From Lentisphaeria bacterium UBA1732 (GTDB lineage: Bacteria > Verrucomicrobiota > Lentisphaeria > Victivallales > UBA1829), in contig DCIG01000053.1 in NCBI GenBank assembly GCA_002315855.1, positions 1 through 15,364 of the forward strand: a stretch of 15,364 nt of DNA, in the 5' to 3' direction. Of the stretch, positions 7,101 through 14,600 are shown one piece after another (the stretch's first letter is position 1; every line of letters starts with the position of its first letter). Position numbers and translations under genes: made by a program. The notes under the pieces were generated by a model. That model did no database searches. It saw only the letters and a program-made list of their open reading frames with translations, and was not told where the DNA came from.

Positions 7101-8084
7101 ATGAAGCGTTTTTTCCAACATATCGTTTTCGCTGTCGCGGTCTTCTGCATCTGCGGTATTCTCTATGCCGCAGAGAAGCCGGTTGAACTGGCATTTGACG
7201 GAAAGCCTGTAATCGGCGAAACGTATGTCATGTATTTTCACACCATCCGGACAAGTACCTATTCCATGAAACCTGTCGGATTGGCAAACGCCCCTCAGCA
7301 CAAGGAAACGAACGAAATTCACGCGTCCGGCGAAATCATCTACGATTCCCTCTCACCGTTTGTCGCCCGCTTCAAAATCACGGAAATGGAGCAGATTCTG
7401 GACGGAGAGAAAACGGATTTTCGTCCGCTTGCGGGAGCTACGGCAGTCATTCGGGAAAGCGGCGTCAACCTGCGCGATATTCCCGTGGGGTCTGACCGCA
7501 GTGCCGAATCTGTTCTTGGAGGAAATCCAGTTACCGGTGCAGCCGCCGTGAGCACAGCAGAAATCAGAGCTTTGGTCCCGAAAGCAAAAAAACTTCTGAA
7601 TCAGCTTCTTTCCGCCCCTTCCGATGATGCAGCGCGTTACCTCGGAACAAGCAGAAAAGCCGCTGCCGGAGAATCATGGAAAGTCTCTGCCGCCCCCATA
7701 CTTGCCGCAGTGAAAGAGCAGGGTATGACCTTGCCGGAACAAAAAGTTTCATCGACAGCCCGTTATACGGGACCGATTGAACTTGCGGGCATCGGCGGAC
7801 AGAATGTTTATTTTCTGGCAGAATCCGAGAATGTTCCCGGATACGATTTTAAGTTGGAAATCACATTTACGTTCCCGAAAAATGGCGGCGATCCCCCGAT
7901 GCGAATGGAGCGTTCCGCCACAGAATTTGTGAATCGCGTCTTGCCGGAAGGAATCCCAGGTTTTTCAGGGACCACGTTTGATTGCCTCAATCAGGATCAG
8001 ACCGACCTCGTAATTCTGCGTAAATCAAAAATTAAAGACCAAAATTCAAAAAAGAAAGACGGCTGGTTCTTCGGATTGTTCTGA
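7101..8084 (+). CDS. Exported protein of unknown function
   Basis: 327 residues from the ATG at 7101. An upstream TTG (7077) would overlap rdgB and add 8 residues before the signal peptide, so it is less likely. Residues 1-24 (MKRFFQHIVFAVAVFCICGILYAA) form a signal peptide with a YAA cut site, so the product is probably periplasmic. The mature part is a beta-rich single domain (GKPVIGETYVMYFHTIRTSTY ... KLEITFTFPKNGG). The tail is a Lys-rich, aromatic stretch (KKKDGWFFGLF). There is no Cys in the mature part except one near the end, and no catalytic motif I recognise. It sits 20 bp after rdgB and 57 bp before the exonuclease gene, within a co-directional row. The partners are cytosolic, so location in the operon does not reveal its job. 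Confidence 0.85.
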   Translation: MKRFFQHIVFAVAVFCICGILYAAEKPVELAFDGKPVIGETYVMYFHTIRTSTYSMKPVGLANAPQHKETNEIHASGEIIYDSLSPFVARFKITEMEQILDGEKTDFRPLAGATAVIRESGVNLRDIPVGSDRSAESVLGGNPVTGAAAVSTAEIRALVPKAKKLLNQLLSAPSDDAARYLGTSRKAAAGESWKVSAAPILAAVKEQGMTLPEQKVSSTARYTGPIELAGIGGQNVYFLAESENVPGYDFKLEITFTFPKNGGDPPMRMERSATEFVNRVLPEGIPGFSGTTFDCLNQDQTDLVILRKSKIKDQNSKKKDGWFFGLF

Positions 8085-8141
8085 TTTGGAACGGATTCCA
8101 TTCAGCACTCGCCTTTTACTTTTTTCAGGAGATATAAGAAA

Positions 8142-8960
8142 ATGAATTTGACCGATGGGAAAAGACCGGTTGTTTTTTTCGACCTCGAAACGACAGGCAC
8201 CAATCTTTTTGCCGACCGAATCGTGGAAATCGCCGCAATCAAAATTTTGCCGGATGGCACACGTGAAGAGAAACACCGTCTGCTGAATCCGGGGATGCAC
8301 ATTCCAGAAGAAGCCTCTGCGGTGCATCATATTACGGATGATGACGTCAAAGACATGCCGACGTTCCGTCAGGTGGCAAAAGCTCTGATGGCGTTTTTGG
8401 AAGGCTGCGACCTGATTGGCTACAATATCACAAAATTCGATGTCCCCATGCTGGAACGTGAATTTCGTGACTGCGATGTGCCGTTCTCTCTGGATGGCCG
8501 CCGCATTATTGATGCCTTTACGATTTTCCGCCGTATGGAACCCCGCGATTTGACTGCCGCATACAAATTTTTCTGCGGCAAGAAATTGGAAGGCGCACAC
8601 GGCGCATTCGCCGATACGCAGGCCACTTTGGAAGTTTACGAAGCCGAATTACAGCGTTATCAGGCACTTGCCTCCGAAGATTTGCCCAATGACATCGAAG
8701 CATTCCCGCAGACAATGGATGAACTGCATCAGTTCTGCAATGAAATGAAGCGCGACAATGTTGACCTCAACGGGAGATTCAAATGGCGCAACGGGGAAGC
8801 ATGTGTCTCTTTCGGGCGTTACAATGGCTCCATGCTGAAAGACATTGCCGCCGAGCATCCCGACTTCCTGAGCTGGATTATTCGTTCGGATTTCACGGAA
8901 GACGTGAAACAGATAGCAAAAAATGCCCTGAACGGGAAATTCCCCGTTCGACAGAAATAA
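8142..8960 (+). CDS. DEDDh 3'-5' exonuclease (DnaQ/PolC-epsilon-like) with C-terminal extra domain
   Basis: 272 residues; AGGAG lies about 9 bases before the ATG. The N-terminal ~170 residues are an RNase-T/DnaQ-type exonuclease. ExoI is FFDLETTG (D14, E16), ExoII is GYNITKFDVPML (N95, D100), and ExoIII is GAHGAFADT (H153, D158), so all four acidic residues and the DEDDh histidine are present. Such enzymes remove nucleotides from DNA or RNA 3' ends. After a linker (~175-210), residues 215-262 (VSFGRYNGSMLKDIAAEHPDFL then SWIIRSDFTEDVKQIA) resemble the small FGKYKGK...DPGYLxWML module attached to many stand-alone DnaQ-like proteins. It is not a full polymerase subunit. The role is probably repair or RNA/DNA end trimming rather than replication proofreading, though that is inference. 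Confidence 0.92.
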   Translation: MNLTDGKRPVVFFDLETTGTNLFADRIVEIAAIKILPDGTREEKHRLLNPGMHIPEEASAVHHITDDDVKDMPTFRQVAKALMAFLEGCDLIGYNITKFDVPMLEREFRDCDVPFSLDGRRIIDAFTIFRRMEPRDLTAAYKFFCGKKLEGAHGAFADTQATLEVYEAELQRYQALASEDLPNDIEAFPQTMDELHQFCNEMKRDNVDLNGRFKWRNGEACVSFGRYNGSMLKDIAAEHPDFLSWIIRSDFTEDVKQIAKNALNGKFPVRQK

Positions 8961-8982
8961 TTTCAGGTGAAACTTGCCGAAT

Positions 8983-9831
8983 ATGGATAACGGAAAAGAA
9001 CTCAGCAGCAGCGTGAAGTTTCTGATTGAGCTGATGGACGATGACAATGATCAGTCTGCCAGCATGGCAATGGCGGAACTGCTGCGGAATGACTCGGACG
9101 TCAGCGATGCGCTCCACGAAATGGACAAATCCGACAGTCCCCGTCTTCGCAAACGCACCCGTCAGATTCGTCACGCCATGTCTGCCCGTTCGCGCCGGCA
9201 CATTTTTGACTGCCCCCCGGATGCACCGGTTTCTCTTCTTGAAGGCTTGACGCGTCTCCATCTGTGCTGGTTTGACAATGACCGACAAGTCCTTGTGGAC
9301 AAGCAATGGAATGAGCTGGAAGCCCGTTTCAACAAGGCGTCGCCCCGCAATTTCAGCGAATTGAGCAGTTTTCTGCAGAAAGAATACCCTTTTAAGGAAG
9401 CAAATCGAGAATTTCGTCCGGAATCTTTCTGTCTTGGTGTCGTTCTGGATGACAAAACCGGTTCCGATCTGATTTTCTGCTGTATCGCGCTTGTACTTTC
9501 CCAGAAAATTTCACTGAAACTCCATATCATTCGCACGGGCATGGAAACCGGACTTATCGAAGACCGTTCAGGATTGGTGATGTTTCCCAATGACAACTGG
9601 CTTCTCTATGATGGTGTGGATGGACAGCAGAAAGTGGAATACTGGGATACTCGTGAAATTTTGCGGTACACCGCATCGGTTCTGTTTGTTTCGGCAATCG
9701 CTTCAGATGGATTCCGTTATCTGTATACCATCGGAGCACAGCTTGCGGCGGCGGTCGGTGAAAAATCGCTGGCTTTTCTGCCCTTCCCCTATGGAGACAA
9801 TGATGTGTCAAAAGGAGAATTCAAACAATGA
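8983..9831 (+). CDS. SirB1-like protein (transglutaminase-fold/HEAT-like), divergent
   Basis: 282 residues from ATG 8983. A TTG at 8974 in the same frame would add MPN. AGGTGA (8965-8970) is 12 bases from the ATG and only 3 from the TTG, so the start is uncertain. The N-terminal ~70 residues (SVKFLIELMDDDNDQSASMAMAELL) form a helical HEAT-like unit. After LLEGLTRLHLCWFDND the pattern follows SirB1/YchA-like proteins: W-NELEARF, then FSELSSFLQKEYPFKE. The segment FCLGVVLDDKTGSDLIFCCIALVLSQKISLKLHIIRTG occupies the place of the SirB1 rare-transglutaminase core. There is no signal peptide. Similarity is in pattern only, so the call is moderate. The stop overlaps the next start (ATGA), so the two proteins are translationally coupled. 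Confidence 0.6.
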   Translation: MDNGKELSSSVKFLIELMDDDNDQSASMAMAELLRNDSDVSDALHEMDKSDSPRLRKRTRQIRHAMSARSRRHIFDCPPDAPVSLLEGLTRLHLCWFDNDRQVLVDKQWNELEARFNKASPRNFSELSSFLQKEYPFKEANREFRPESFCLGVVLDDKTGSDLIFCCIALVLSQKISLKLHIIRTGMETGLIEDRSGLVMFPNDNWLLYDGVDGQQKVEYWDTREILRYTASVLFVSAIASDGFRYLYTIGAQLAAAVGEKSLAFLPFPYGDNDVSKGEFKQ

Positions 9832-10673
9832 ATCCGCTTTTCGGACTTGCCGATCTCCATACGCACACCGCCTTGTGCCGACATGCTTCAGGCACACCGG
9901 AAGAATACCTGGCGGAAGCGAAACGCAAAGGGCTTGCCTGTCTTGGCGTATCCGACCATTTCCCTGCCCCCGCTGGTTATGACGCGGATTTCCGCATGAA
10001 GAAAGAGGAATTTCGCCAATATTCGGAGCTGGTTTCACATCTGAAAGGAAAAGGTCGCAAAATCGGTGTGGAAGTCCTTTACGGAGCAGAATTTGACTAT
10101 GTTCCCGGTCGTATGGATGAAGTGCATCAGGCATTGGAAGAGGCGCAAAGTCATGGGCTCCCGAAATTTGATTATCTGATCGGGTCTGTGCATTATGTGC
10201 ATGGATTCGCCTATGATGATCCCGACAAAGTTGCCGAATGGCAGCAGTACGGTGCAGATCAGATTTGGGAATGGTACCTGGATGATCTGTATAAGTTTGT
10301 CAAAACAGAACAGTTTCACATTCTGGCTCATCCGGACCTCCCGAAAAAATTCGGCTTCCGCCATTCCAATCCGGCTTACATTTTGGAACGCTACCGCGCC
10401 ATTCTGCGCCTGGCGTCAAAGAAAAGGATTTGTTTGGAGCTGAATACCTGCGGTCTGCGTGTTCCCGCTTCTGAAATCTATCCTTCTCCTGACCTTTTGC
10501 AGATAGCTTTTGAATCGGCAATGCAGATTACATTTGGCTCGGATGCACACAAACCGGAGTATGTGGGCGCGGATTTCGATGCAGCCGCCTCCTTGGCAAT
10601 GTCCTGCGGATGGAATGATGTCATCGTATTCCATGAGGGCGTCCCCTCCATGATTTCCTTGCGCCGCAGATAA
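9828..10673 (+). CDS. PHP-family phosphoesterase, histidinol-phosphatase-like
   Basis: 281 residues, the size of HisJ/HisK-type histidinol phosphatases, which make histidinol from histidinol phosphate. The trinuclear metal site of the PHP fold is complete: DLHTHT (H11, H13), CRH (H19), SDH (D43, H44), GAEFD (E88), SVHYV (H122), LAHPD (H168), and GSDAH (D239, H241). FDYLIGSVHYVHGF is close to the histidinol-phosphatase pattern. The start overlaps the previous stop by 4 bases and an AGGAG site lies inside the end of the previous gene. No other his genes are in the window, so a different phosphoester substrate is possible. It is the last gene of the row; weak terminator-like hairpins follow. Confidence 0.9.
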   Translation: MNPLFGLADLHTHTALCRHASGTPEEYLAEAKRKGLACLGVSDHFPAPAGYDADFRMKKEEFRQYSELVSHLKGKGRKIGVEVLYGAEFDYVPGRMDEVHQALEEAQSHGLPKFDYLIGSVHYVHGFAYDDPDKVAEWQQYGADQIWEWYLDDLYKFVKTEQFHILAHPDLPKKFGFRHSNPAYILERYRAILRLASKKRICLELNTCGLRVPASEIYPSPDLLQIAFESAMQITFGSDAHKPEYVGADFDAAASLAMSCGWNDVIVFHEGVPSMISLRRR

Positions 10674-10773
10674 AGGATAACACCTGCAAACGGATTCAAC
10701 AGTCCTTTCGTCCTCTCTGTCAACGGCTTTCACTTACTTTTTTTCGTGAAGAAGCAAGTCTGCTTTTGTTTTT

Positions 10774-10796
10774 CTGAAACAATTCAGGCTTTTTTT
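10774..10796 (+). terminator. Weak intrinsic terminator after the PHP gene
   Basis: CTGAA-ACAA-TTCAG is followed by GC and seven T. The five-bp stem has only two G/C pairs, but the T-run is long. A second weak hairpin (AAGCA-AGTC-TGCTT plus T-rich tail) lies 20 bases upstream. It is placed correctly between the PHP gene and the tRNA-Val promoter. Confidence 0.4.
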
Positions 10797-10806
10797 CAAA
10801 AATGAC

Positions 10807-10835
10807 TTGAAAAAACAGAGAATATGGTATATAAT
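10807..10835 (+). promoter_or_regulatory. Predicted strong promoter of the tRNA-Val-aspS operon
   Basis: -35 TTGAAA (10807-10812), a 17-bp spacer and a perfect -10 TATAAT (10830-10835). The predicted start at about 10842 leaves a 5' leader of roughly 95 nt before the tRNA. This is the nearest to consensus of the promoters in the window. Confidence 0.75.
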
Positions 10836-10842
10836 AAATAAT

Positions 10843-10912
10843 AACGTTTCTGCAATTTGATTCTGAAGCATTACGCTTTGGTGCAGTTGGATTCAGCAGA
10901 TTTGCAGACGTT
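10843..10912 (+). promoter_or_regulatory. Foldable 5' leader upstream of tRNA-Val
   Basis: AACGT..CTGCAA (10843-10855) can pair with TTGCAGACGTT (10902-10912) over 11 bp with a 2-nt bulge. Inside, CTGAA/TTCAG and GCA/TGC can pair further. The fold begins at the predicted +1 and is followed by a U-rich stretch (GTTTTC...ATTTTT). It may be an attenuator or just a processing leader. It matches no riboswitch I know, and the T-box consensus is absent. Confidence 0.35.
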
Positions 10913-10936
10913 GTTTTCACATCATTTTTATGAAAC

Positions 10937-11013
10937 GGGCGATTAGCTCAGTTGGTTAGAGCGTCATGCTTACACCGTGAATGTCGGCGGTTCGAATCCG
11001 TCATCGCCCACCA
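10937..11013 (+). tRNA. tRNA-Val(TAC)
   Basis: 77-nt cloverleaf. The acceptor GGGCGAT pairs with ATCGCCC. The D arm is GCTC-AGTTGGTTA-GAGC. The anticodon stem TCATG/CGTGA (one G-T) encloses loop CTTACAC with anticodon TAC, reading GTN valine codons. The T arm is GGCGG-TTCGAAT-CCGTC. The discriminator is A and CCA is encoded. It lies 35 bases before the aspS start with no terminator, so tRNA and mRNA must be separated by processing. Confidence 0.97.
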
Positions 11014-11048
11014 TTTCCTTTTTTCGATTTTTTGGAGGAACTTTACTC

Positions 11049-12947
11049 ATGCATGAGTTCAGAACTCACACTTGCGGACAGCTTCGTAAATCTGATGTTG
11101 GTCAGACTGTCCGCATTTCCGGTTGGATTAACAGTGTGCGCGACCACGGCGGTGTTATCTTTATCGACCTTCGCGATCATTACGGAAAAACTCAAGTCGT
11201 TATCGACCCGACCAAAGAATTTTACCGCGAACTCGAACGCTGGCGCGTTGAAACCGTCGTTTGCTTCACCGGTACAGTCGTAGCCCGTACCCCCGAAACA
11301 GTCAATCCGAAACTTGCGACCGGCGAAATCGAACTGGTTGCCGAAGCGATGACTGTCCTCGGCGAAACGGAACAGGTTCCCTTCCAGGTCGCAAAAGATG
11401 AAGATGTTCCTGAATCTCTGCGTTTGAAATATCGTTTTCTTGACCTGCGCCGCGATGATCTCCACAAGAAAATCGTTATGCGCTCCCGCCTGATTGAAGA
11501 ACTCCGCCGCAAAATGTGGAGTTTGGGCTTCACGGAATATCAGACCCCGATTCTGACCAGCAGCTCCCCCGAAGGCGCTCGCGATTATTTGGTTCCCAGC
11601 CGTGTTCATCCCGGCAAATTCTACGCTCTTCCGCAGGCTCCCCAGCAGTTCAAGCAGTTGCTGATGGTGGCCGGTTTTGACCGTTATTTCCAGATTGCCC
11701 CCTGCTTCCGCGATGAAGATGCACGTGCGGACCGTTCCCCCGGCGAATTCTATCAGCTTGATATTGAAATGAGTTATGCCACGCAGGAAGATATTTTCGC
11801 CATTTTGGAAAATCTCCTTACCGAAATCTTCCCGAAATTCACTACCAAGAAAATCAATGCCGCTCCGTTCCCCCGGATTCCCTATCGTGAATCCATGGAT
11901 CGCTTCGGCTCGGATAAACCCGACCTCCGCAACCCGTTGGAAATGATTGATGTCACGGAAATCTTCCGCAACAGCGGTTTCCAGGCATTCACCAAGAACG
12001 TTGCCAATGGCGGTGTCGTCAAAGCCATCAAAGTTTCAGGCATTGCCGCAGGCAGCAATTCGCAGCCGCGCCGTTTCTATGACGAAATGATTAAGTTTGC
12101 ACAGGAATCCGGTGCAAAAGGCATGGCATATATCATTTGGGCAAATGGCGAAACCAGAAGCCCGATCGTCAAGTTCATGACCGGCAATGAAATTCCGGAA
12201 CTCGAAGCAAAAGCAGGTATTCAGGACGGCGATGTCCTGTTCTTCCTTGCCGATCAGAAAGCTCTCGTCAATTCCGTTGGCGGTAAAGTCATTACCGAAC
12301 TCGGACGCCGCCTCAATCTCATCAATCAGGATGAATTCAAGTTCTGCTGGATTGTTGACTTCCCGATGTTTGAAACGGATGAAGAAACCGGTTCGCTGAT
12401 TTTCAGCCACAATCCGTTCTCCATGCCGCAGGGCGGTATGAAAGCCATCATGGAAAAAAATCCGCTGGATATTCTTGCTTATCAGTATGATATTGTTTGC
12501 AATGGTATCGAGCTTTCCTCCGGCGCAATTCGCAACCATCAGCCCGAACTCATGTACAAGATGTTTGAAATGTGCGGTTATACGCGTGAAATCGTCGATG
12601 AAAAATTCGGCGGCATGATTAATGCCTTCAAGCTCGGTGCACCCCCGCACGGAGGTATCGCCCCCGGCGTTGACCGTATGGCGATGCTCCTGGCGGATGC
12701 CCCGAATATTCGCGAAGTCATTGCATTCCCGTTCAATCAGCAGGCGGAAGACCTGATGATGAACGCTCCGGCTCCGGTTGATATGAAGCAGCTCCGCGAA
12801 CTTCGTGTCATCCCTGTCCCGCAGGAACTCAAGTACGAAGAAACATTTAAGAAACTTCTTGCAGAAGCTGAAAAAGTGCGCGCAGCAGAAGCTGCCGCAG
12901 CCGCAATGACAGCCGCTCCTGCACAGGATACAGAAGCAGGCAAGTAA
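11049..12947 (+). CDS. aspS: Aspartyl-tRNA synthetase, bacterial type
   Basis: 632 residues from ATG 11049, chosen because GGAGG (11034-11038) precedes it; frames further upstream run into the tRNA. The enzyme charges tRNA-Asp with aspartate. Order of domains: OB-fold anticodon domain (1-110); motif 1 (GFTEYQTPIL, 160-169); motif 2 (FRDEDARADRSPGEFYQLDIE, 220-240); the GAD insertion of bacterial enzymes (about 300-420); and motif 3 (GGIAPGVDRMAML, R543). The C-terminus ends in an Ala-rich tail (EKVRAAEAAAAAMTAAPAQ) beyond the usual core. The anticodon loop-binding strand reads RDHGG (H33), the form seen in relaxed-specificity AspRS, where E. coli has RDLGS. It follows tRNA-Val on the same transcript, with a lytic transglycosylase gene 46 bp downstream. 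Confidence 0.98.
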   Translation: MHEFRTHTCGQLRKSDVGQTVRISGWINSVRDHGGVIFIDLRDHYGKTQVVIDPTKEFYRELERWRVETVVCFTGTVVARTPETVNPKLATGEIELVAEAMTVLGETEQVPFQVAKDEDVPESLRLKYRFLDLRRDDLHKKIVMRSRLIEELRRKMWSLGFTEYQTPILTSSSPEGARDYLVPSRVHPGKFYALPQAPQQFKQLLMVAGFDRYFQIAPCFRDEDARADRSPGEFYQLDIEMSYATQEDIFAILENLLTEIFPKFTTKKINAAPFPRIPYRESMDRFGSDKPDLRNPLEMIDVTEIFRNSGFQAFTKNVANGGVVKAIKVSGIAAGSNSQPRRFYDEMIKFAQESGAKGMAYIIWANGETRSPIVKFMTGNEIPELEAKAGIQDGDVLFFLADQKALVNSVGGKVITELGRRLNLINQDEFKFCWIVDFPMFETDEETGSLIFSHNPFSMPQGGMKAIMEKNPLDILAYQYDIVCNGIELSSGAIRNHQPELMYKMFEMCGYTREIVDEKFGGMINAFKLGAPPHGGIAPGVDRMAMLLADAPNIREVIAFPFNQQAEDLMMNAPAPVDMKQLRELRVIPVPQELKYEETFKKLLAEAEKVRAAEAAAAAMTAAPAQDTEAGK

Positions 12948-12993
12948 TTGTTCTGACTGATTTTGTAAAAAATCAGCTTAAAAGGGGGATACT

Positions 12994-13692
12994 ATGCCGT
13001 CGAAGCGCGTCTCTGGAAAAAAATCTTCCCGCTCTTCCCATACCGGTAAACAGGGTATCGGAGGAACGAGGGTCTCCAAAAATCCGGCTTATCCGGTTTT
13101 GGTGAAACAGTCCAGAGTCGCGTTTCTGTTATTTTTCTCGGCCGTTTTCGGCATTATTCTGGCAATTGGTCTTTGGAAAGGCGGCGAGTTTGCGTTCCGC
13201 TTTTTCAACCGGGAAAAACGCTATGATCACCTTATTGTCGCGTCCGCACAGAAGAATGGCATTGACCCATGCCTGCTGAAAGCGGTAATCTGGAAAGAAA
13301 GCCGTTTCGATACGGACTGCATTGGCAGCAAGGGGGAAGTCGGCTTGATGCAGGTCATGCAGCAGTATGCCGTGAAAGACTGGGAAAAAACATTCGGACG
13401 AAAAATCCCCTCGAAAGGCGTTCTTGCCAATCCTGAACTGAATATTGAAATCGGTTCATGGTATTTGGGACAGGCCTTGAAATCATGGAAAGACTACAAG
13501 GATTGTGAAATTCTTGCTCTCTGTGAATACAATGCCGGTGTTCAGCGGGCTAATGATTGGAAACCCCTCATGCCCGATGCCTCGATGATTGATTCCATCA
13601 GCATCGACTCAACTCGCCGCTATGTGGATGAAATCCTTACAAAACGAAAAGAATACGAACAGAACTGGAATTGGAAAAAACTCAAAAAATGA
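12994..13692 (+). CDS. Membrane-anchored soluble-lytic-transglycosylase-like protein (GH23/SLT)
   Basis: 232 residues; a GGGGG ribosome site lies 5 bases before the ATG. A basic Ser/Lys-rich N-terminus (1-40) is followed by one membrane segment (43-62, AFLLFFSAVFGIILAIGLW), so the catalytic part faces the periplasm. The SLT domain spans about 78-215, with catalytic E102 (AVIWKESRFD), GEVGLMQ (114-120) and the CEYNAG motif (177-182, usually AYNAG). Such enzymes cut peptidoglycan glycan strands, leaving 1,6-anhydro-MurNAc ends, in wall remodelling. There is no LysM or other wall-binding domain. The stop overlaps the next start by ATGA. It lies 46 bp after aspS, probably on the same transcript. 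Confidence 0.93.
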   Translation: MPSKRVSGKKSSRSSHTGKQGIGGTRVSKNPAYPVLVKQSRVAFLLFFSAVFGIILAIGLWKGGEFAFRFFNREKRYDHLIVASAQKNGIDPCLLKAVIWKESRFDTDCIGSKGEVGLMQVMQQYAVKDWEKTFGRKIPSKGVLANPELNIEIGSWYLGQALKSWKDYKDCEILALCEYNAGVQRANDWKPLMPDASMIDSISIDSTRRYVDEILTKRKEYEQNWNWKKLKK

Positions 13693-14573
13693 ACAGCAAA
13701 CACATTTTTCAGATTAGCTGCCCTCACTCGCAAAGACTCTCTTTTCTCTTTTCGGCTTCTTTGTTTTTGTTCGCTTTCACAGCATTTCTGTTTGCAGCAG
13801 ATTCCTCCGAATCAAAAAATCTGTCTGCTGACACCCCCACCCCCTCTGTTCAAAAAACAGAAGAGGCACAGAAAACTCCGTATCATTGGGATTTTACGAA
13901 CTCAAAACTCAACAAAAAAGGAATCCCTGAAAACTGGAGTTATCGCGGCAAACCGTTTACTCCGGATGTCAAATATGAGCTTGTGAAAGATGCCTCTCTT
14001 GACAATCGGCAGGTTTTGAAAATTACGGCGGACAAGGCAACCGGTGCAATCCTGCTGGATACTTCAAATGTCGATTTGGAGAAATACCCTGTTTTGCGCT
14101 GGCGGTGGAAAGCTGAAGTTCTTCCTTCAGGCGCGGATGCCCGCATCAAATCGAAAGACGACCAGGGCATTGCGATTTTCGCAGGATATGGTCGCCTCAC
14201 GCAGAAAAGTATCAGTTACTGCTGGCAAACCGAGACCCCGGCAAAGGTTTCGGGAAAATCCACATACAACGGAGTTGTAGACGTTACGTGGTACACCAAA
14301 CGCAACAAACTGGATAAAATGGGGGAATGGTACACCGAAGAAGTCAATCTTCTCCTTGATATGAAAGACAACTTCGGAAAAATCCCTTCCGATTGGGCAT
14401 TGAGTGTTTCCAGCAACAGCCAGTATACTGAAAGCAGCGCTGTCGTATATTTGGACTATATCGAGTTTGTGGAAAAACTCTCCCCGGATGCACCGGCTCT
14501 CTCTGAACAAAAATCCGCAGATGCCGATACTCCATCAGCGAAAAACTCCGCCCCCTCCCCCTCCGGGAAATAA
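13689..14573 (+). CDS. Exported DUF3047-like protein
   Basis: 294 residues from ATG 13689, which overlaps the previous stop by 4 bases. A TTG at 13671 would add 6 residues ahead of the signal peptide and is less likely. Residues 1-37 are a long signal sequence (RLSFLFSASLFLFAFTAFLFAA). A short Ser/Thr/Pro linker precedes a beta-sandwich domain (about 60-260). Its features are HWDFTN, PVLRWRWKAEVLPSGADARIKSKDDQGI, ISYCWQT and a final VVYLDYIEFVEKL, which follow the DUF3047 pattern. DUF3047 has no proven function; the fold suggests carbohydrate or ligand binding. The tail is Pro/Ser/Ala-rich. Coupling to a lytic transglycosylase gene hints at a cell-envelope role, which is inference. Confidence 0.85.
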   Translation: MNSKHIFQISCPHSQRLSFLFSASLFLFAFTAFLFAADSSESKNLSADTPTPSVQKTEEAQKTPYHWDFTNSKLNKKGIPENWSYRGKPFTPDVKYELVKDASLDNRQVLKITADKATGAILLDTSNVDLEKYPVLRWRWKAEVLPSGADARIKSKDDQGIAIFAGYGRLTQKSISYCWQTETPAKVSGKSTYNGVVDVTWYTKRNKLDKMGEWYTEEVNLLLDMKDNFGKIPSDWALSVSSNSQYTESSAVVYLDYIEFVEKLSPDAPALSEQKSADADTPSAKNSAPSPSGK

Positions 14574-14600
14574 AATCTTAACGAGCTGAGAATTTTGCTC

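Noticed and set aside
10843..11048. T-box riboswitch controlling aspS
   Set aside because: No T-box consensus or specifier loop is seen, and a tRNA-Val gene lies between leader and aspS.
10977..11048. Longer aspS N-terminus beginning inside tRNA-Val
   Set aside because: It overlaps the tRNA and lacks a ribosome site, while GGAGG precedes the ATG at 11049, where the family N-terminus begins.
12957..12976. Hairpin CTGATTTT-GTAA-AAAATCAG after aspS as a terminator
   Set aside because: It is A/T-rich, has no T-run after the stem on the coding strand, and a ribosome site follows directly; read-through to the transglycosylase gene is more likely.
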